The notes: generated by a model from the letters alone, not told the origin. A DNA stretch of 64,000 nucleotides from Prochilodus magdalenae (GCA_024036415.1 JAMWET010003901.1:97501-161500); one strand, 5' to 3'; numbered from the stretch's first letter, positions 25,777 to 38,765 are shown. Made by a program: numbers and translations.

Positions 25777-25786
25777 CACTGGTTTA
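25341..25786. mobile_element. Probable Tc1-like MITE with poly(T)
   Basis: Left end cagtaccagtcaaaagt and right end acttttcactggt are imperfect inverted repeats like a widespread fish Tc1 family. A T29-type run (25743-25770) sits just inside the right end. No coding remains. Confidence 0.45.
25743..25770. repeat. poly(T) run
   Basis: About 28 uninterrupted T residues. Confidence 0.95.
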
Positions 25787-26670
25787 TGTGTGTTGATGAC
25801 ATCACATTATGAACACATTCCCACAACTCTCAGAGGTGGATAAGAATCATGTTATTTGGCTTTTGATTTTTGTTTACAAGAATCCCTCCATTCCAGCATT
25901 TTGCTGCACATCAGTTTCCTCATCAGTAATTCCTCATTCCCTGGAGAGATATCAGTACTGTCCTCTGTTTCTCATGCCTTCTTGATCAGTGATTTCATGG
26001 ATTTGATAGACTGTGAACCTCCTTTCAACCATTATGTTAGCAGCATGTAACAAATCTGATTGTGACAGTGTTTCTCCATCTGCCTCCATCTTCAGTGGTA
26101 TATCAGAGACGAGGGGTAGGTTAAGTATAGAGTAGGGTTAAGTATAGAAACGTTTTTATACGTTTGCTCTTTCGTTGGGTGAGAGGATGGGTTTAAGGTG
26201 TTGTAAACTTAATCAAATATTCTCATGGGGCAGCTTTGGCCTGTGGTCCACACTTTGGAATCTGGACACATGCAAACTTTTACAGCTTCACTAATCTATA
26301 AAGTTGTAGAGTACCAGAATCATTGTTCCATACACCTTTGTGCAACACATTTGGGCTCATGTTATTGAAAACAACAAGTAAAACTGTTTAAATGGTCGTT
26401 CCAAGCTTTCAGACAGCAAGACCTTTTCACCTGACTGGACCAATGCAGAGTGAGCAGCGTCTGCAGGGCAAAAAAAACTTCCAGCATGACTGACTGTGCC
26501 ACAATGCTCCAGTGAGTGCTGTGTGAGATGGAATCCAGGATCGGGGCCGGGGGCTGGATGACCTGTCTCAGGACAGGGCAGGTGTGTTGTGGGTCATGTC
26601 AGGACACAGTCCAAAAGCCTTGAGGTCAGGATTGAGTGGTGTGGTGAATGAAGTGATCTGCTGCTGTTGT
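25787..26670. other. Intergenic DNA, nothing recognised
   Basis: No exon, RNA gene or named repeat was seen. Confidence 0.35.
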
Positions 26671-26674
26671 GTTG

Positions 26675-26757
26675 AAGAGAAGAGAAGAGAAGAGAAGAGA
26701 AGAGAAGAGAAGAGAAGAGAAGAGAAGAGAAGAGAAGAGAAGAGAAGAGAAGAGAAA
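26675..26757. repeat. (GAGAA)n pentanucleotide microsatellite
   Basis: About sixteen near-perfect 5-bp units; produces an artefactual RREEK repeat in one open frame. Confidence 0.95.
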
Positions 26758-26785
26758 ATTAGACCTATCCTATGCTATCTTGCTA

Positions 26786-26860
26786 GGACAGGATAGGATA
26801 GGATAGGATAGGATAGGATAGGATAGGATAGGATAGGACTGGACTGGACTGGACTGGATT
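26786..26860. repeat. (GGATA)n then (GGACT)n pentanucleotide microsatellite
   Basis: About ten GGATA units change to about four GGACT units, 30 bases after the GAGAA array. Confidence 0.95.
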
Positions 26861-27164
26861 GTGTTGTGTTGGATGGAAGGACAAGAAGGTAAAAGTAAAA
26901 AAGTTTTATCTGGTTGAAGAGAGAAATGGAAAGAGGAAGGAAGATGGAGATATACGCCTAATGACCGCTTCATTAGGTACAACTTGTATCTACACTCACT
27001 GTCCATTGTCCATCAGCTTTACATACCACATAGGAGCATATACAAAGCAACACACACGAACACACCACCACCAGATGGGCTACAGTAACTGTAGAACTAG
27101 CAAGTGCTCCTATAGGCTCTACTGATAAAATGGACAATGAGTGTTGGACGAATATGAGAGAATG

Positions 27165-27233
27165 AGAGGGGGGGAGAGAGAGAGAGAAAGAGAGAGAGAG
27201 AGACAGAGAGAGAGAGGGAGAGAAAAGATAGAT

Positions 27234-27268
<35 letters not shown>

Positions 27269-27272
27269 AAAA
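27165..27272. repeat. (GA)n-rich tract
   Basis: Interrupted GA repeat. Confidence 0.9.
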
Positions 27273-27356
27273 GGAATCTAAAGTTACTGAGCAGCCTAGC
27301 GGGCACATTTATCAGCAGACCTGATCTTAATCTGGGTGGGAAAGACAAGCCCCCAC

Positions 27357-27404
<48 letters not shown>
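27357..27404. repeat. (CA)n microsatellite
   Basis: About 23 CA units. Confidence 0.95.
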
Positions 27405-27405
<1 letters not shown>

Positions 27406-28430
27406 TCATCTTCATTACTCACCCTGTCGGCTTTAGCTTCTCTACACATGAGACCAAAACAGCCAAGGCAGCATTACAGTCCCAGGCAACATATTAAAGC
27501 TGAGAGGCAGTTAATCTAGACAAATATATGAGCACAAACACATATGAGGTCAGAGTAAAGCTCTCAGCTATCATGATTTCTGTAATGATTTCTGCAAAAT
27601 ATGATAAAGACATGTCCATCATGTTTAGTTCATTATTAGCTCACATAATTTTAGATTTGCTGTGAATTAGTTAGGTCAATACAGCCAAGCCAATCCTCCC
27701 ACTGTGTGGGAACTGAAGCCCTAGCATGTCAGCTTAACCCTCTCCGCTCCGTTGTATGTTTTGTATTCACGTTATAAGGAGCTATGAATTTAATAGGGGA
27801 CATTAAGATTTATTGCCAACGAGCTGTTTGCTAATAAGCTGGAAAATCTACCTATTTTTACAGCCTTATGTTGGCAGGCATAAAACTAGCATCAGTCTGG
27901 GTCTCACTGAGTGCGAATTCAAGCACTAGTCTGATCAATGCATTTGGGTCCATTGTTGGAAATGGGAAATGGCAGCAGCTCTGGGCTAGCGCTCTTGACC
28001 ATATCACTCTAAAATTGCTGCAAGGCATAGAAAAACAAGCGTCAAATTAAACATGCAATCTCTTTAACAAGCTTCATATGTCTGTGATTAACTAGGATAG
28101 CCAAAAGATGAAGACCTGTTAGTTTAGTGCCAATCTACTACTACAACCCCACATGGGCATCGGCAGAAGTTATCATTTGCCTCTGGCAGGATAAACTTAA
28201 CCCTGACTTCAGTGACAACAAATAAACTCAGAAGCTCAAAAGAACACATTCAGAAACACATTTCTGTCCTACAGTGTACTAAAACAAACACACATACACA
28301 CTCTGACTTTTACACACAGGCCCCGAGGCAGGCGATATCAGTATCAGGGACCCCCCAGTGTTAGACACCAGCCAATCATCCGTCTTCCTCTAACAGCCTG
28401 CATGTCAGCACACTATTCCAGCATGTCTCT
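27406..28430. other. Intergenic DNA without recognised repeats
   Basis: No gene seen. 27660-27860 is non-repetitive and homeobox-site-like (taatagg, taagat, taataagc), and could be a conserved non-coding element; untested. Confidence 0.35.
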
Positions 28431-29201
28431 CACTCCTGGCTCTTCTTTTATTCTTTTCCCACTCATTCTCTCATTTTCTTTCACCTCATGCTTCACGTTC
28501 TCTTCCTCTATCCTCTCACTTCATTAATCTCTCCATTGACTGCTCCCTCTCTCTCCTGTTTCACTCTGCTCATCCCTCGGCCTCCACTGGTTCCTACTGT
28601 GGCCTGAGAGTGAGGGAATGTTGCAGCATCTCCAGGAACAATTATCACTTCATCTGCCTTTCCATCTCTCCCTCCTATCTGTCCGTCAACCTACACGTCT
28701 CTCCATCTATTCATCCATCCACCCATCCATCCACGTTTCCCCATTCACCCTTCCATCCTAAACTGTATGTGCATCCAAACACTGATCTATCTATTTATTT
28801 GTTCATCCATTCATTCAAGTGTTTCTTCATCCACCTGTCTTCTGTTTTCTGTGTGACTGACTACATGACCATAAAAATTTCCTTCCCATATATTAACTGT
28901 ACCATCATCTATCCAATCATCTATCCATCTTTCCCTCTTATATATTTATACATCCATGCATATGTCTGTCCATCTACTGACCTGTCCATCGTCCAACATG
29001 TGTTCCTTTTTCAGTCTTCTTTCATCTGTCTTTTCATCTACCTCTTTCCTTAACCAAATTAACCATAATCATTGCCTATTCATCCATGCTTCCATCTCTA
29101 CCTTTAATCCATCCATCCATCTTTCCAGATATCTGTGTATGTATTCCTCTATTTGATCTGTTTGCTTTCTGCCGGACTCACTGCATGTTTGTTCATCTGC
29201 G

Positions 29202-29225
<24 letters not shown>
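28430..29225. repeat. Pyrimidine-rich CATC/ATCC low-complexity tract with poly(T)
   Basis: Degenerate catc/atcc/tctc repeats over about 700 bp end in a T run at 29200-29224. Open frames here are low complexity. Confidence 0.75.
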
Positions 29226-29232
<7 letters not shown>

Positions 29233-29458
29233 GCGCTATAACTTCTACCTATCCATTCAAAATCTGATCTTTGAAGCACTATGGATCAGAATGAATGTTG
29301 TATGTTAAAATGAAACTCCACTGGTGAGTAGAGTAGTGACCAGAGTACCATTCAGTGACTAGTCTAGATTAAGTCAAAAGCGCCATTGCCGAGCAGTAAA
29401 GTCAAGAGGTCGGGAATGTGCAACCCCTAGTTATTAACTAATAATATTCTAATAGTGA

Positions 29459-29471
29459 ATAATAATAATAA

Positions 29472-29502
<31 letters not shown>

Positions 29503-29557
29503 AAGAAGAAGAAGAAAAAGAAAAGAAGAAGAAGAAGAAGAAGAAGAAGAAGAAGAA
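29459..29557. repeat. (AAT)n/(AGA)n trinucleotide microsatellite
   Basis: A short AAT run followed by about 30 AGA units with one interruption. Confidence 0.95.
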
Positions 29558-29717
29558 TATATTTTACAGGTAGGTCCTTTCCTGATTTCCTTTACATATA
29601 TTATTTGTTTTGAGTTTTCATTTGCAATGCCTATACCATTTCAAACCTCTACCTGCTAAATCTCAGTCCTGGTCCAGTCTTGATACAGAATTCCAGCCCA
29701 AACCTTAATTTGCCTTT

Positions 29718-29767
29718 GTGTGTGTGTGTGTGTGTGTGTGTGTGAGTGTGTGTTGTGTTGTGTTGTG

Positions 29768-29832
<65 letters not shown>

Positions 29833-29853
29833 TGTGTGTGTGTGTGTGTGTGT
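29718..29853. repeat. (TG)n microsatellite with TGTTG block
   Basis: A long TG run split by about four TGTTG units near 29751-29772. Confidence 0.95.
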
Positions 29854-29859
29854 TTCCGT

Positions 29860-30790
29860 GCTCTAGCCAACAGGTTTGAGTAAATAATGCTCCGATATGA
29901 GTGATTGGGAAAATCCACCCCAATGATAATGTATTGATAAGTGCATGTTTCTTTTCTGTGCTGCTTACATAGGTGCTGCCTCTGGGCTTCAGGGTCAAAT
30001 ACACAGCATTCCAGCCTTCCGAAAGGTGTGAACAAGAGACAGGCAGAGATAATGAGATAGAGGAACTGAAAGAGAGAGAGGGAGAGAGTAAGGGAGAGCA
30101 GTGCGCTATGGCACAGACAGTATTGAGGGAGGATCTATCAGATGCTTTGAAGTCCTTCAGCAAATTAGAGATTCACAGAGACACAAACAACCATGACCTG
30201 GGAACACGGGGTGAATTCCAGCTGGATTCCCGGACTGGATGGATCAGGATGGAGACAGCATGGAAAGAGAGAGATTGAGGAGGAGGAGGCACTCGGGGTC
30301 ATCATGTGCACACACAAACACACACACACCCAATGTCATGCACATGCATGGTTAGTCCAAAGATGAGCAAAGGTAAACCATCTCCCTTAATTTCTCCCCA
30401 ACAATAGCCTACTTCAACTACTGCATTCTGTTGAACTAATGAACTAATGGAGCCTTACAGTGATGTGAACACTCAGATTTACTAAGAGAGGCACTAATTA
30501 CTGACAGTCTACCGCGCCGGTGAGAGTGGCCAATGTTGCTGGTTATCCATGCCAATGAACACAGGCACGGCTTATCATACTTATCGTATGACTGGCACAG
30601 TGTAACCATGTGTTTGACACACATTCCTGTTTTTCTCCCTGGTAGGAAACAACTTTTATACTCATGCCTAGGGTTCCACTTGGGACTTATTGGGTCACCA
30701 CTGGTCATGAATAATGACTAGGACATAGAAAGTTGCCACTTGTAAATCATGTGATCAATTGTGATCAAATCAACATAAGCAATTCACTCA
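29860..30790. other. Intergenic DNA, nothing recognised
   Basis: Non-coding by eye; open frames have no recognisable family. Confidence 0.35.
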
Positions 30791-31030
30791 CAGACCCTCT
30801 TAAAATCTATTGGGTTGCAGGAGTCTATCACAGCTCTCAAAGGGTTGCAGGCAGGATACACCCTGGATACACCAGACATACACATTCACACCTAGGATTG
30901 ATTTAGCATCTCCAGTTCATGCATGTCTTTGGACTGTGGGAGGAAACCGATGTGGACACAGAAAGGACCCAGGATGCCCCGCCTGGGAATCAAGCTCAGG
31001 CAACAAGGCGACTGGCACCAATTGGCAGCA
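30790..31030 (+). repeat. Dispersed teleost repeat, copy 1
   Basis: Contains aggcaggatacaccctgga, ctttggactgtgggaggaaa and acagaaaggacccaggatgc, a combination seen in a very common fish interspersed repeat and also at 36.65 kb. The class is not assigned. Confidence 0.6.
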
Positions 31031-32239
31031 ATTATTTTATGTATGAAATACAATAAATACAAAGTTATTTCCTGAAAAAGCCACAAACTGCTGTGAAAAA
31101 TCTAAACGCAATAAACATGCCATCATTTAAACCCTACATTTAAAATAAATAGTACAGCGGTACAACATATCAAATGTTGAAACCGGTAGATTCCCATTAT
31201 GGATTTTATGCTAGCATGGATTTACATGCACTCAGTAATCCGATGTCTCCAATTATCTGAGTATTCAAATGGCCATGTAAACTGTGTACTCCGATATATA
31301 AGATTGGATTATGGCCTAGATGTTTAATGAAGAAATTTGATAAAGAGAGCTGGACTTTAGCTCAGAAATCAGATTTTTCAGTGCATTCCAGAAAAGCAGA
31401 AAAGTGATAGTGACTGTAAAAAGTCAAAAGCTGAATCGTGGATATGTTCGAATTTAGAAATGTTTTAGGTGCCAAAAAGAAGCCTGGGAAAAAGGGAGCG
31501 AGTGGTTTGCAGTTTGCGCAAAGCTAAGCTTCCATTACTCGTTAGTTGCATTAGCCTCATATTTCCTGTGCAAAACTAAAGAAGTAAACCCCACACAGCA
31601 AACATGTCTTGGTTGATGGACTACATCTGGAATATGGAGACAACTGTATAAATCACGTTTTTGACCCGAATCACTGGTAAGACAGTTCATAGACGTCCAA
31701 GGCCAGATACTTATTTCTGCTTACAAGTCCACAGTATTTGTGAATGAGCTCAGTGGCTACTCTGCGGAAGAATTTGACTCTTTGTGTCTGTTATTTAAAC
31801 ACAGTCCCCTGTAAGAGGTGTCACGTCCTGCTGCTAATCTCTGACTCAACACCTAACAATCACATGCTGAGTCATTTTTATGATTCCCATCACTACTAAA
31901 TTCCAACTTACGCCCCTGCCACCCATACACACACGGACACGCATTCACACGCGAGGCAACAGCTGAGTAGTCGTCTCCGACTGCTGCCTTTGTTTGACAT
32001 TTCCTTCATCATCGCACTCCCTCCCGGCAGCCTGTGCCAGGGGTCCGGTGCTGAGGACTCCCAAAGCAAAATAAACAGGCACACCAGGGACCCCTAAACG
32101 GGGCTTCCTTGGGGTCCTGCTCACAACACTGCATCTTCAGCCACATTTCTCAAAAGTGTTTAAACTGCTGCAGTTATGCAGCCATAAACAAACCTCTAAT
32201 GTGTTTATAGAGTCATATATTGTACCTATCAACAGCAGC

Positions 32240-32241
<2 letters not shown>
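31031..32241. other. Intergenic DNA
   Basis: No exon recognised. 31930-32130 is GC-richer and non-repetitive, a candidate for a conservation check. Confidence 0.35.

Positions 32242-32284
<43 letters not shown>
32242..32284. repeat. (GA)n microsatellite
   Basis: About 20 GA units. Confidence 0.95.
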
Positions 32285-32286
<2 letters not shown>

Positions 32287-32699
32287 GGGATTACAGGAAG
32301 ATACAGGGATAGGGGTGGAATGAGAGCAAGAGACCATATGATGTCTGTTCAGTGTGATGTTAGCTTGCTTGTTATTCTGTATTTGGTCAGCTGCACAGCT
32401 TCATAATTCAGAGGGTTCAGAGAAATCCGTGGCCAGTTTTGCTTTCATTTACTGACGCCTTTTAGAACCAGGCATACGTTTGCGCTAAGCTCCCAAAACA
32501 CATGAGAAACTTCCTTCAATGGCAAAGTCTTTACAACAGGCGTTCCTTTACTCTGGGGGTCCGATGGCTGGTCAGGAGTTTTTTATTAAAGACATGTACA
32601 TACAGTCCCTAACGTTTTTTGTTTTTTTGTTTCGTTTAAAGCAAAATTAAACAGCACCCCATATTCCAGATCATATCCCAGCACCCCATATCATACACG

Positions 32700-33400
32700 C
32701 ATCATTAAAAGAATAGCTGCACCCAGCAGGAAGTGCTGGATTGCAATGCTGTTTGGAAGGACGATAAAGGTTACCAGGAACAGTAACTGATGATACATTT
32801 AGACTGATATGGGTGATATTTATTGAGCTACATATACTGAAGAAGTGTATCTCAGTATGGCTTGGCACCACCATTGCTAATGCAATATGCCAGATGTCTC
32901 GAAATGGTGTTGTACAGGTTCCTAATGGTGCCTTGTGATAATCCTTCGCATGCAGCTTGAATATTCTCACACAGTTCCTGTAGATTTTGCAGTAGGAGTA
33001 GAGGTGGAGTGGCCCTTCTGGACGTGTGCCATGTGACAACAAACTGCTTATCTTGGTGCTGACCATGGTGCCTCCACACACGGATTCATTGGCCTTCTCC
33101 ACCAAGGCAAAAGCGGGATTCCCCACTGTAGATGTCCTGCTGTCATTCTGAGCCACTCCATGAAATTCTGACACGACACCATCGCAGTCTTTGCTGACAC
33201 TGATGTGGGGTTTAAGGGCAGTCGTTATAACGGTCTGCGTGTATGTAGTCCTGCATCGTGAGGTCATCTGCCAGGGGTGCTGGCAGTAACTGGATGACTC
33301 TTGGATGGCATCACTGCTTGCTGAATGTCCCGAACCGTGCCTGTTGGGTCGGTCAGGTACAGCAAAAAGGCCTTTCCCTGCCTAAGTCACATGCACAGCT
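32700..33400 (-). mobile_element. Tc1-like relic, family A copy 3 (longest)
   Basis: On the minus strand: ...GGHH...NVPN-like start, a VLVEKANESVCGGT segment, then VWRHHGQ-like and ...[35 protein letters not shown]. The Tc1 catalytic middle is missing at the same place as in copy 2. Ends carry agctgcacccagcaggaag. No intact frame. Confidence 0.75.
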
Positions 33401-34640
33401 GTGCATAGAGACCCCCAAAATAGACTGCACTGTGAAAAATGTTGAGAAGTCCTGATTTATAGAATAAGACTATTCTTTGGGCAAGCTGTTAGGTATGTGA
33501 TCCAGCCACAATATGCATGCACAGTCTATGTTATTGTTTTCTTATAATAAAAGAATTGGAATTTATAATCATGATCATCCTTTTATAATAATCACAGATT
33601 TTTTTGCAGATGGTTCTTAGACTTGTGAGATTATCGGAAGGAATTTGCGTATTTTCTGTTACCGGCTTTATAGAAATTTGCTACAAGAGACAGAATGACA
33701 TAAGCTGGGTTTGACATTAGATTGTTTGCAAATTTTAAGTACATTTCCAAAAAGTCTTTAAAAGAAAATGTGAACCCTTCAGCGTTTCCCTCATATGGGT
33801 TCGTGCAAATTCCAGAAGATGACGTGATACACTTGCAAGATAAGTGTTACTGTGCAAAGTGTATACAATGAAGTGATCTGAACCTTGATTAGCTGGACAT
33901 GGCTGTAGATTTAACAGTTCGGAGATGCTGGGCGCCCGTTTAATGAGGGTGCTGATGAAGTAGCTGTCCCACAGTCGCCTGTAAACCGCCTATTTTTGTA
34001 AGGGGTATAATACACGTATACAACGCTTGTGGAAAATACACAAATAACAGTGAGAGAAACGGAGGAAGAGAATAAGAGAAAATCATTGATAACATGATGG
34101 GTGGAGAGAGAGAGACAGAGAGAGAGGGAGAGACAGAGAGAGAAACTGGCTGCATGTACTGCATGTTGAGAGGGATCAGAGGTTGTAGGGATCAGAGGGG
34201 CCTGTACTCAGTGATGGGGTGAGAGCAGCCAGTGAAAGGCAGAGTGAGTGGGAGAGTGGCAGAGGGACAGAGGGATTTTGGAGAAACGAGTGTGTTTGAA
34301 AAGCTCAGTAAACATTTCAATAAACAGCCGTCCACTCGGCCGAGACAAACAACACAAATCAGCGGTGTGGAAGAGTCATGTGGAACACAGCGGCACAACA
34401 CTAACACTACACTGCACCTCTAACAGTCCCTCTCTGTGTATTTTTCACTTTCTACCTCTGGCTTTCTCTCTTTCTCTCCCTCTCTCTCTCTCTCTCTAAA
34501 CGCCTACTCACTTTTATCCCCCCTCCATCTTCCTCTTGTTTTGTTTCTTGTGAGGCTTTTGGTCTGTCTCATCTTTTCTAAACACACATGTATATGGCAG
34601 GTCAGCTGAACCGGATTATGAAGAACATTACTAATAATAA
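33401..34640. other. Intergenic DNA with GA and CT tracts
   Basis: (GA)-rich at 34105-34143 and (CT)n at 34472-34496. No gene seen. Confidence 0.45.
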
Positions 34641-34642
34641 GT

Positions 34643-34678
34643 TACACACACGCGCACACACACACACACACACACGCG

Positions 34679-34753
<75 letters not shown>

Positions 34754-35108
34754 ACACACGCACACACACAGGCACACACACACGCACACACACAAACACA
34801 CACACAGGCACACACACACACAGGCACACACACACACATAGGCACACACACACACGCACACACATACACACATACACACACACGCACACACACAGGCACA
34901 CACAGGCACACACACGCACACACACGCACACACACGCACACACACAGGCACACACACACATACACACACACACAGACATACACACACATGCACACACACA
35001 CGCAAGCACACACACACACGCACACACGCACTTACACACACACATACACACACACACACACACACAGGCACACACACACACACACATAGGCACACACACA
35101 CACACACA

Positions 35109-35148
<40 letters not shown>

Positions 35149-35278
35149 CACACACACACACACACACATAGGCACACACACACGCGCGCACGCACACACA
35201 CACACACACACACACACAGGCACACACACACACACACATAGGCACACACACACACACACACGCACACACACACACACA

Positions 35279-35314
<36 letters not shown>

Positions 35315-35594
35315 CACACACACACACACACACATAGGCACACACACACACGCACACACATACACACACGCACACACACAGGCACACACACGCACACACA
35401 CATACACGCACACACACGCACACACACACACAGGCACACACACACATACACAGACATACACACACATGCACACACACACGCAAGCACACACGCACACGCA
35501 CTTACACACACACATACACACACACAGACATACACACACATGCACACACACAAGCACGCACACACACAGGCACACACACGCACACACACACACA
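34643..35594. repeat. CA-rich array of about 950 bp with CG and GG variants
   Basis: Almost wholly CA dinucleotides, regularly interrupted by CACGCGCAC, CACAGGCAC and CACATAGGCAC variants. A block with gacatacacacacatgcaca, acgcaagcac and cgcacttacac occurs near 34970-35045 and again near 35450-35515, so there is higher-order duplication. Long open frames on both strands are artefacts. Confidence 0.95.
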
Positions 35595-35599
35595 ATCAA

Positions 35600-36062
35600 G
35601 TCCCATTACTAAGACCCTCAGCTAATATCCAGAGTAACCGCCGTATGCAGCACAGACAGCAGCTATATTGGTTGCAAATTACTCAGTAAGCTCCTGGTAG
35701 CAGGTATCTAGAGCCATGCTGACTGCAGTGCATGCTGGAGAGTACATGGGAGAGGATCAGCGATAGCGGTGGTCTCAGATTTTCAATTTGATTCAAGTCT
35801 GGGGGCCAGTATGGTACTTGCTGTCATGCTGTTCCAAAATTTCATGCATTTCATGTCAGACATTTCTATTTGTGTCTCAGACAGAAATATTGCATTTACA
35901 TTATATACCTTTATACCACTTCTGGCTACACCCCCCTCCCTTCTCACTCTGGAGAGGATATTGGTGCTGCCCTTCACTCGAAGGCCTCACCACACTCATC
36001 TTTCAGCATCCTTGTTTTGGTTATCTAACAGCCCTTCTGAGATATTGCATTGCATAAGACAG

Positions 36063-36102
<40 letters not shown>

Positions 36103-36640
36103 GAAATAGAGACGAGTATGAAAGGGAGTAAGCAAGGGCGGAGGGGTTGTGGGGGGTTGGGGAGTCATCATCATGAGGAAACACTTCAGCACTCCTCTGC
36201 TCTTCTGTCAGACCACCAAGTCAAGTGAGGCGCAGCATTCCAGTTTGAACTGAATTACATTAAAGTTGCCAAGTATAAATCACACATGAGAGTGTAGCAT
36301 ACATCGCACACACTGCTTCTCACTGCTGTGTACTCGCAAAGAAGTGGAACATTGCATGCTAACAAAAGGCTGAATGTGAAGACCTACAGTAAATAAGGTC
36401 ACCGTGGGAACAAAACCTAGGATCTTTATAGGAGCGCCAAAAACACTCGCATTACCTCTAATGCTATGTAATGTGACAGGATTCTTAATTATTATATCAT
36501 TTATATAAGTGATTTTGGACAATTTCCGATGGTTCTGATGGTTCTGTATTATCATTATCATTATCGGAAATTATCATTAATGGAAACTGCACATAGACAA
36601 ACAGCGATATTCTCTCACTCACTCACTCTCCTTCTAAACC
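35600..36640. other. Intergenic DNA with (GA)n
   Basis: An AG-rich run lies at 36060-36101. No exon recognised. Confidence 0.4.
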
Positions 36641-36644
36641 ATTT

Positions 36645-36960
36645 AATCCTACTGAGTCGCAGGGGGTGCTAGAGCTTATCTCAGCTCTAAAAGGGCAGAA
36701 AGCAGGATACACCCTGGACAGGCCATCAGTCAAACGCAGCGCAGACACAGACACAGACACAGACACAGACAGGCATATACGTTCACACCTAGAAGGGCAA
36801 TTTAGCATTTCCAATTTAGACTTCAAGTCTTTGGGCTGTGGGAAGAAACCGGAGAACCTTAAGGAAGCCCACACAGATGAAGGGAGAACATGCAAACTCT
36901 ACAGAAAGGACCCCGGATGCCCCCACCTAGGATTTGAACCCAGGCCCTTCTTGCTGTGGG
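36645..36960 (+). repeat. Dispersed teleost repeat, copy 2
   Basis: Shares gtcgcagggggtgctagagc, aggatacaccctggac, gggctgtgggaagaaaccgg and atgcaaactctacagaaagg with the common fish repeat. A short (CAGACA)n run is embedded at 36740-36770. Confidence 0.65.
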
Positions 36961-37399
36961 GCCAAATAGTGTTTTTAAATTATGCAAAAAATAAAATAAA
37001 ATAAATAAGTAAAACTGCAGAAATTGATATGCAGCGTTTGGCATTGCAGCTACAGTAAGTAGCTGGAGTTTTAACTGGGCTTTAGAACGGGAATACAGCC
37101 AGGGGGTTTTCTGTCCAAGGTCGTCCTGACCTGACACAGCTTATTGTTTTTGAATGCAAACCTGACCCAAACCACATCATCATGATTTGGGTTTCTTCAG
37201 AACTCGGAGTCAAAGTGGCCTGTCCTCATACAAGCTGCAAAATAATACCTGACAGCTTAGCTCTGGATACGCTATAGTGGCAATACATGGAGTACAGATC
37301 TCTAACCTGCATCTCAAAAATCTATAGTCTAGGTAATCTTTCCATACTACACTGGTCTCATGCTGAGCGATTTTCATCTGCTTGATCAGCAAAAACTGA

Positions 37400-37985
37400 T
37401 TTGATCAACTGTTGTTATGGGTTTTCCTCCATCAGAAATATAATTCTTCTGCCATCCACCATAATTGTCTTCCATCGTCTTCTTGGCCTGAGATGACCAT
37501 CACATATTTGTTTAGGCCACACTTAATGTCTCTCTGTCTATCTCTCAACCAAAAGTTGGCTTCCTTCACTGATAGTGAGGCTCTTTGGACAAACACCATG
37601 CCAACACTGAAACACGGTGGTGGTAGTGGGAAGATTTGGGATGGCTTACTTGCTCAGGACCTGGGCAACTTACTATTATTAAAGGAGCCATGATTTCTGT
37701 GCAAGGTTAGGTTAATAGATCCTATTTGGGTTATGTCAGCTAGACAGTGGTTCAAAACTGAAAAGCAATGCCTCAAAATGAATGTTTTAGAGAGGTTTTG
37801 TCAAGTCCTGACCTGAACCTAGTGGAAATGCTATGCAGGACTTTAAATAGCAGCGTGTGCTTAAAAATGAACCAGTATATCTGTATTAGGACAACTCTAT
37901 GAAGAAGAGTGAGCTCAGACCCATCCACAGACATGGGAAGTTTCAGTTTCTGGTAAAGACATTTTAGGGCAGTTACTTTTTCACT
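37400..37985 (+). mobile_element. Tc1-like transposon relic
   Basis: The + strand encodes ...NTMPTLKHGGGSGKIWDGL, matching the Tc1 KHGGGS..VW signature, followed by agtcctgacctgaacctagt, the SPDLNP region with the third catalytic acid in family members. It ends with gggcagttactttttcac, a Tc1 family end. Frameshifted and inactive. Confidence 0.7.
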
Positions 37986-37994
37986 GCTAGTTAT

Positions 37995-38062
37995 GTTACG
38001 TTACGTTACGTTACGTTACGTTACGTTACGTTACGTTACGTTACGTTACGTTACGTTACGTT
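37995..38062. repeat. (TTACG)n pentanucleotide microsatellite
   Basis: About thirteen TTACG units, each carrying a CpG. It abuts the end of the Tc1 relic. Confidence 0.95.
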
Positions 38063-38561
38063 ATGTTATGCATGTTCGAGCGTTAAACAACAAATGAAGC
38101 TCAGAGAAAGAGATCACTATCAGACACTCCCTGCTGTTTGCTCACCTACAGCTGGGTGGCCTCATCATCACAGTGTTTTTACATTTATTTGACTCTGTGT
38201 GTTAACTGGATTTGGCACAGTCAAAGCCAGGAGCCCTGACAGGCCACACAGACTACTTTACTAACAGATTCCAGACCTTAGCAACACCACTGTACATGCC
38301 AGTGTGTATACTGCTGCTACTAACATACACATGTTGGGAGAGAGAGAAAGAGAGAGACAGAGATTTGTTGTCAAATTGTTAAAGTATCCGACATTTAGGA
38401 ATGAATTAGGCTAAAAGCCGCACCTTAAAATCAAGCCCACACAAGGACATGGCCTAGGCCACCTAACCTCTAACCAAAGACATGATGGCAGTAGATCTAG
38501 ATAACACAGAAACACAGTGCACATATCAGTATACAGTAACATGTCAGTATATCATATATTG

Positions 38562-38648
<87 letters not shown>
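38562..38648. repeat. (ATCT)n tetranucleotide microsatellite
   Basis: About 21 perfect units, giving an artefactual LSIY repeat in one frame. Confidence 0.95.
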
Positions 38649-38649
38649 G

Positions 38650-38765
38650 ACTGGACAGGTTTCTGGATGTTGGCCACATCATTGTTCAGCCACTCTTGCT
38701 TCACAGAATTGTGCAATTGGGCCAGATTTGGTGGATGCAGGGCACACATATGAGGAGGATCTTCT
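38650..38765 (+). mobile_element. Fragment of Tc1-like repeat
   Basis: gttcagccactcttgcttca ... gggccagatttggtggatg matches 49853-49920 within a longer Tc1 relic. Confidence 0.5.

Noticed and set aside
28610..29053. A 147-codon Ser/Ile/His/Pro-rich frame
   Set aside because: Low-complexity CATC-type repeat.
34588..35599. Very long open frames on both strands (His/Thr or Cys/Val repeats)
   Set aside because: Direct product of the CA/TG array; no coding evidence.
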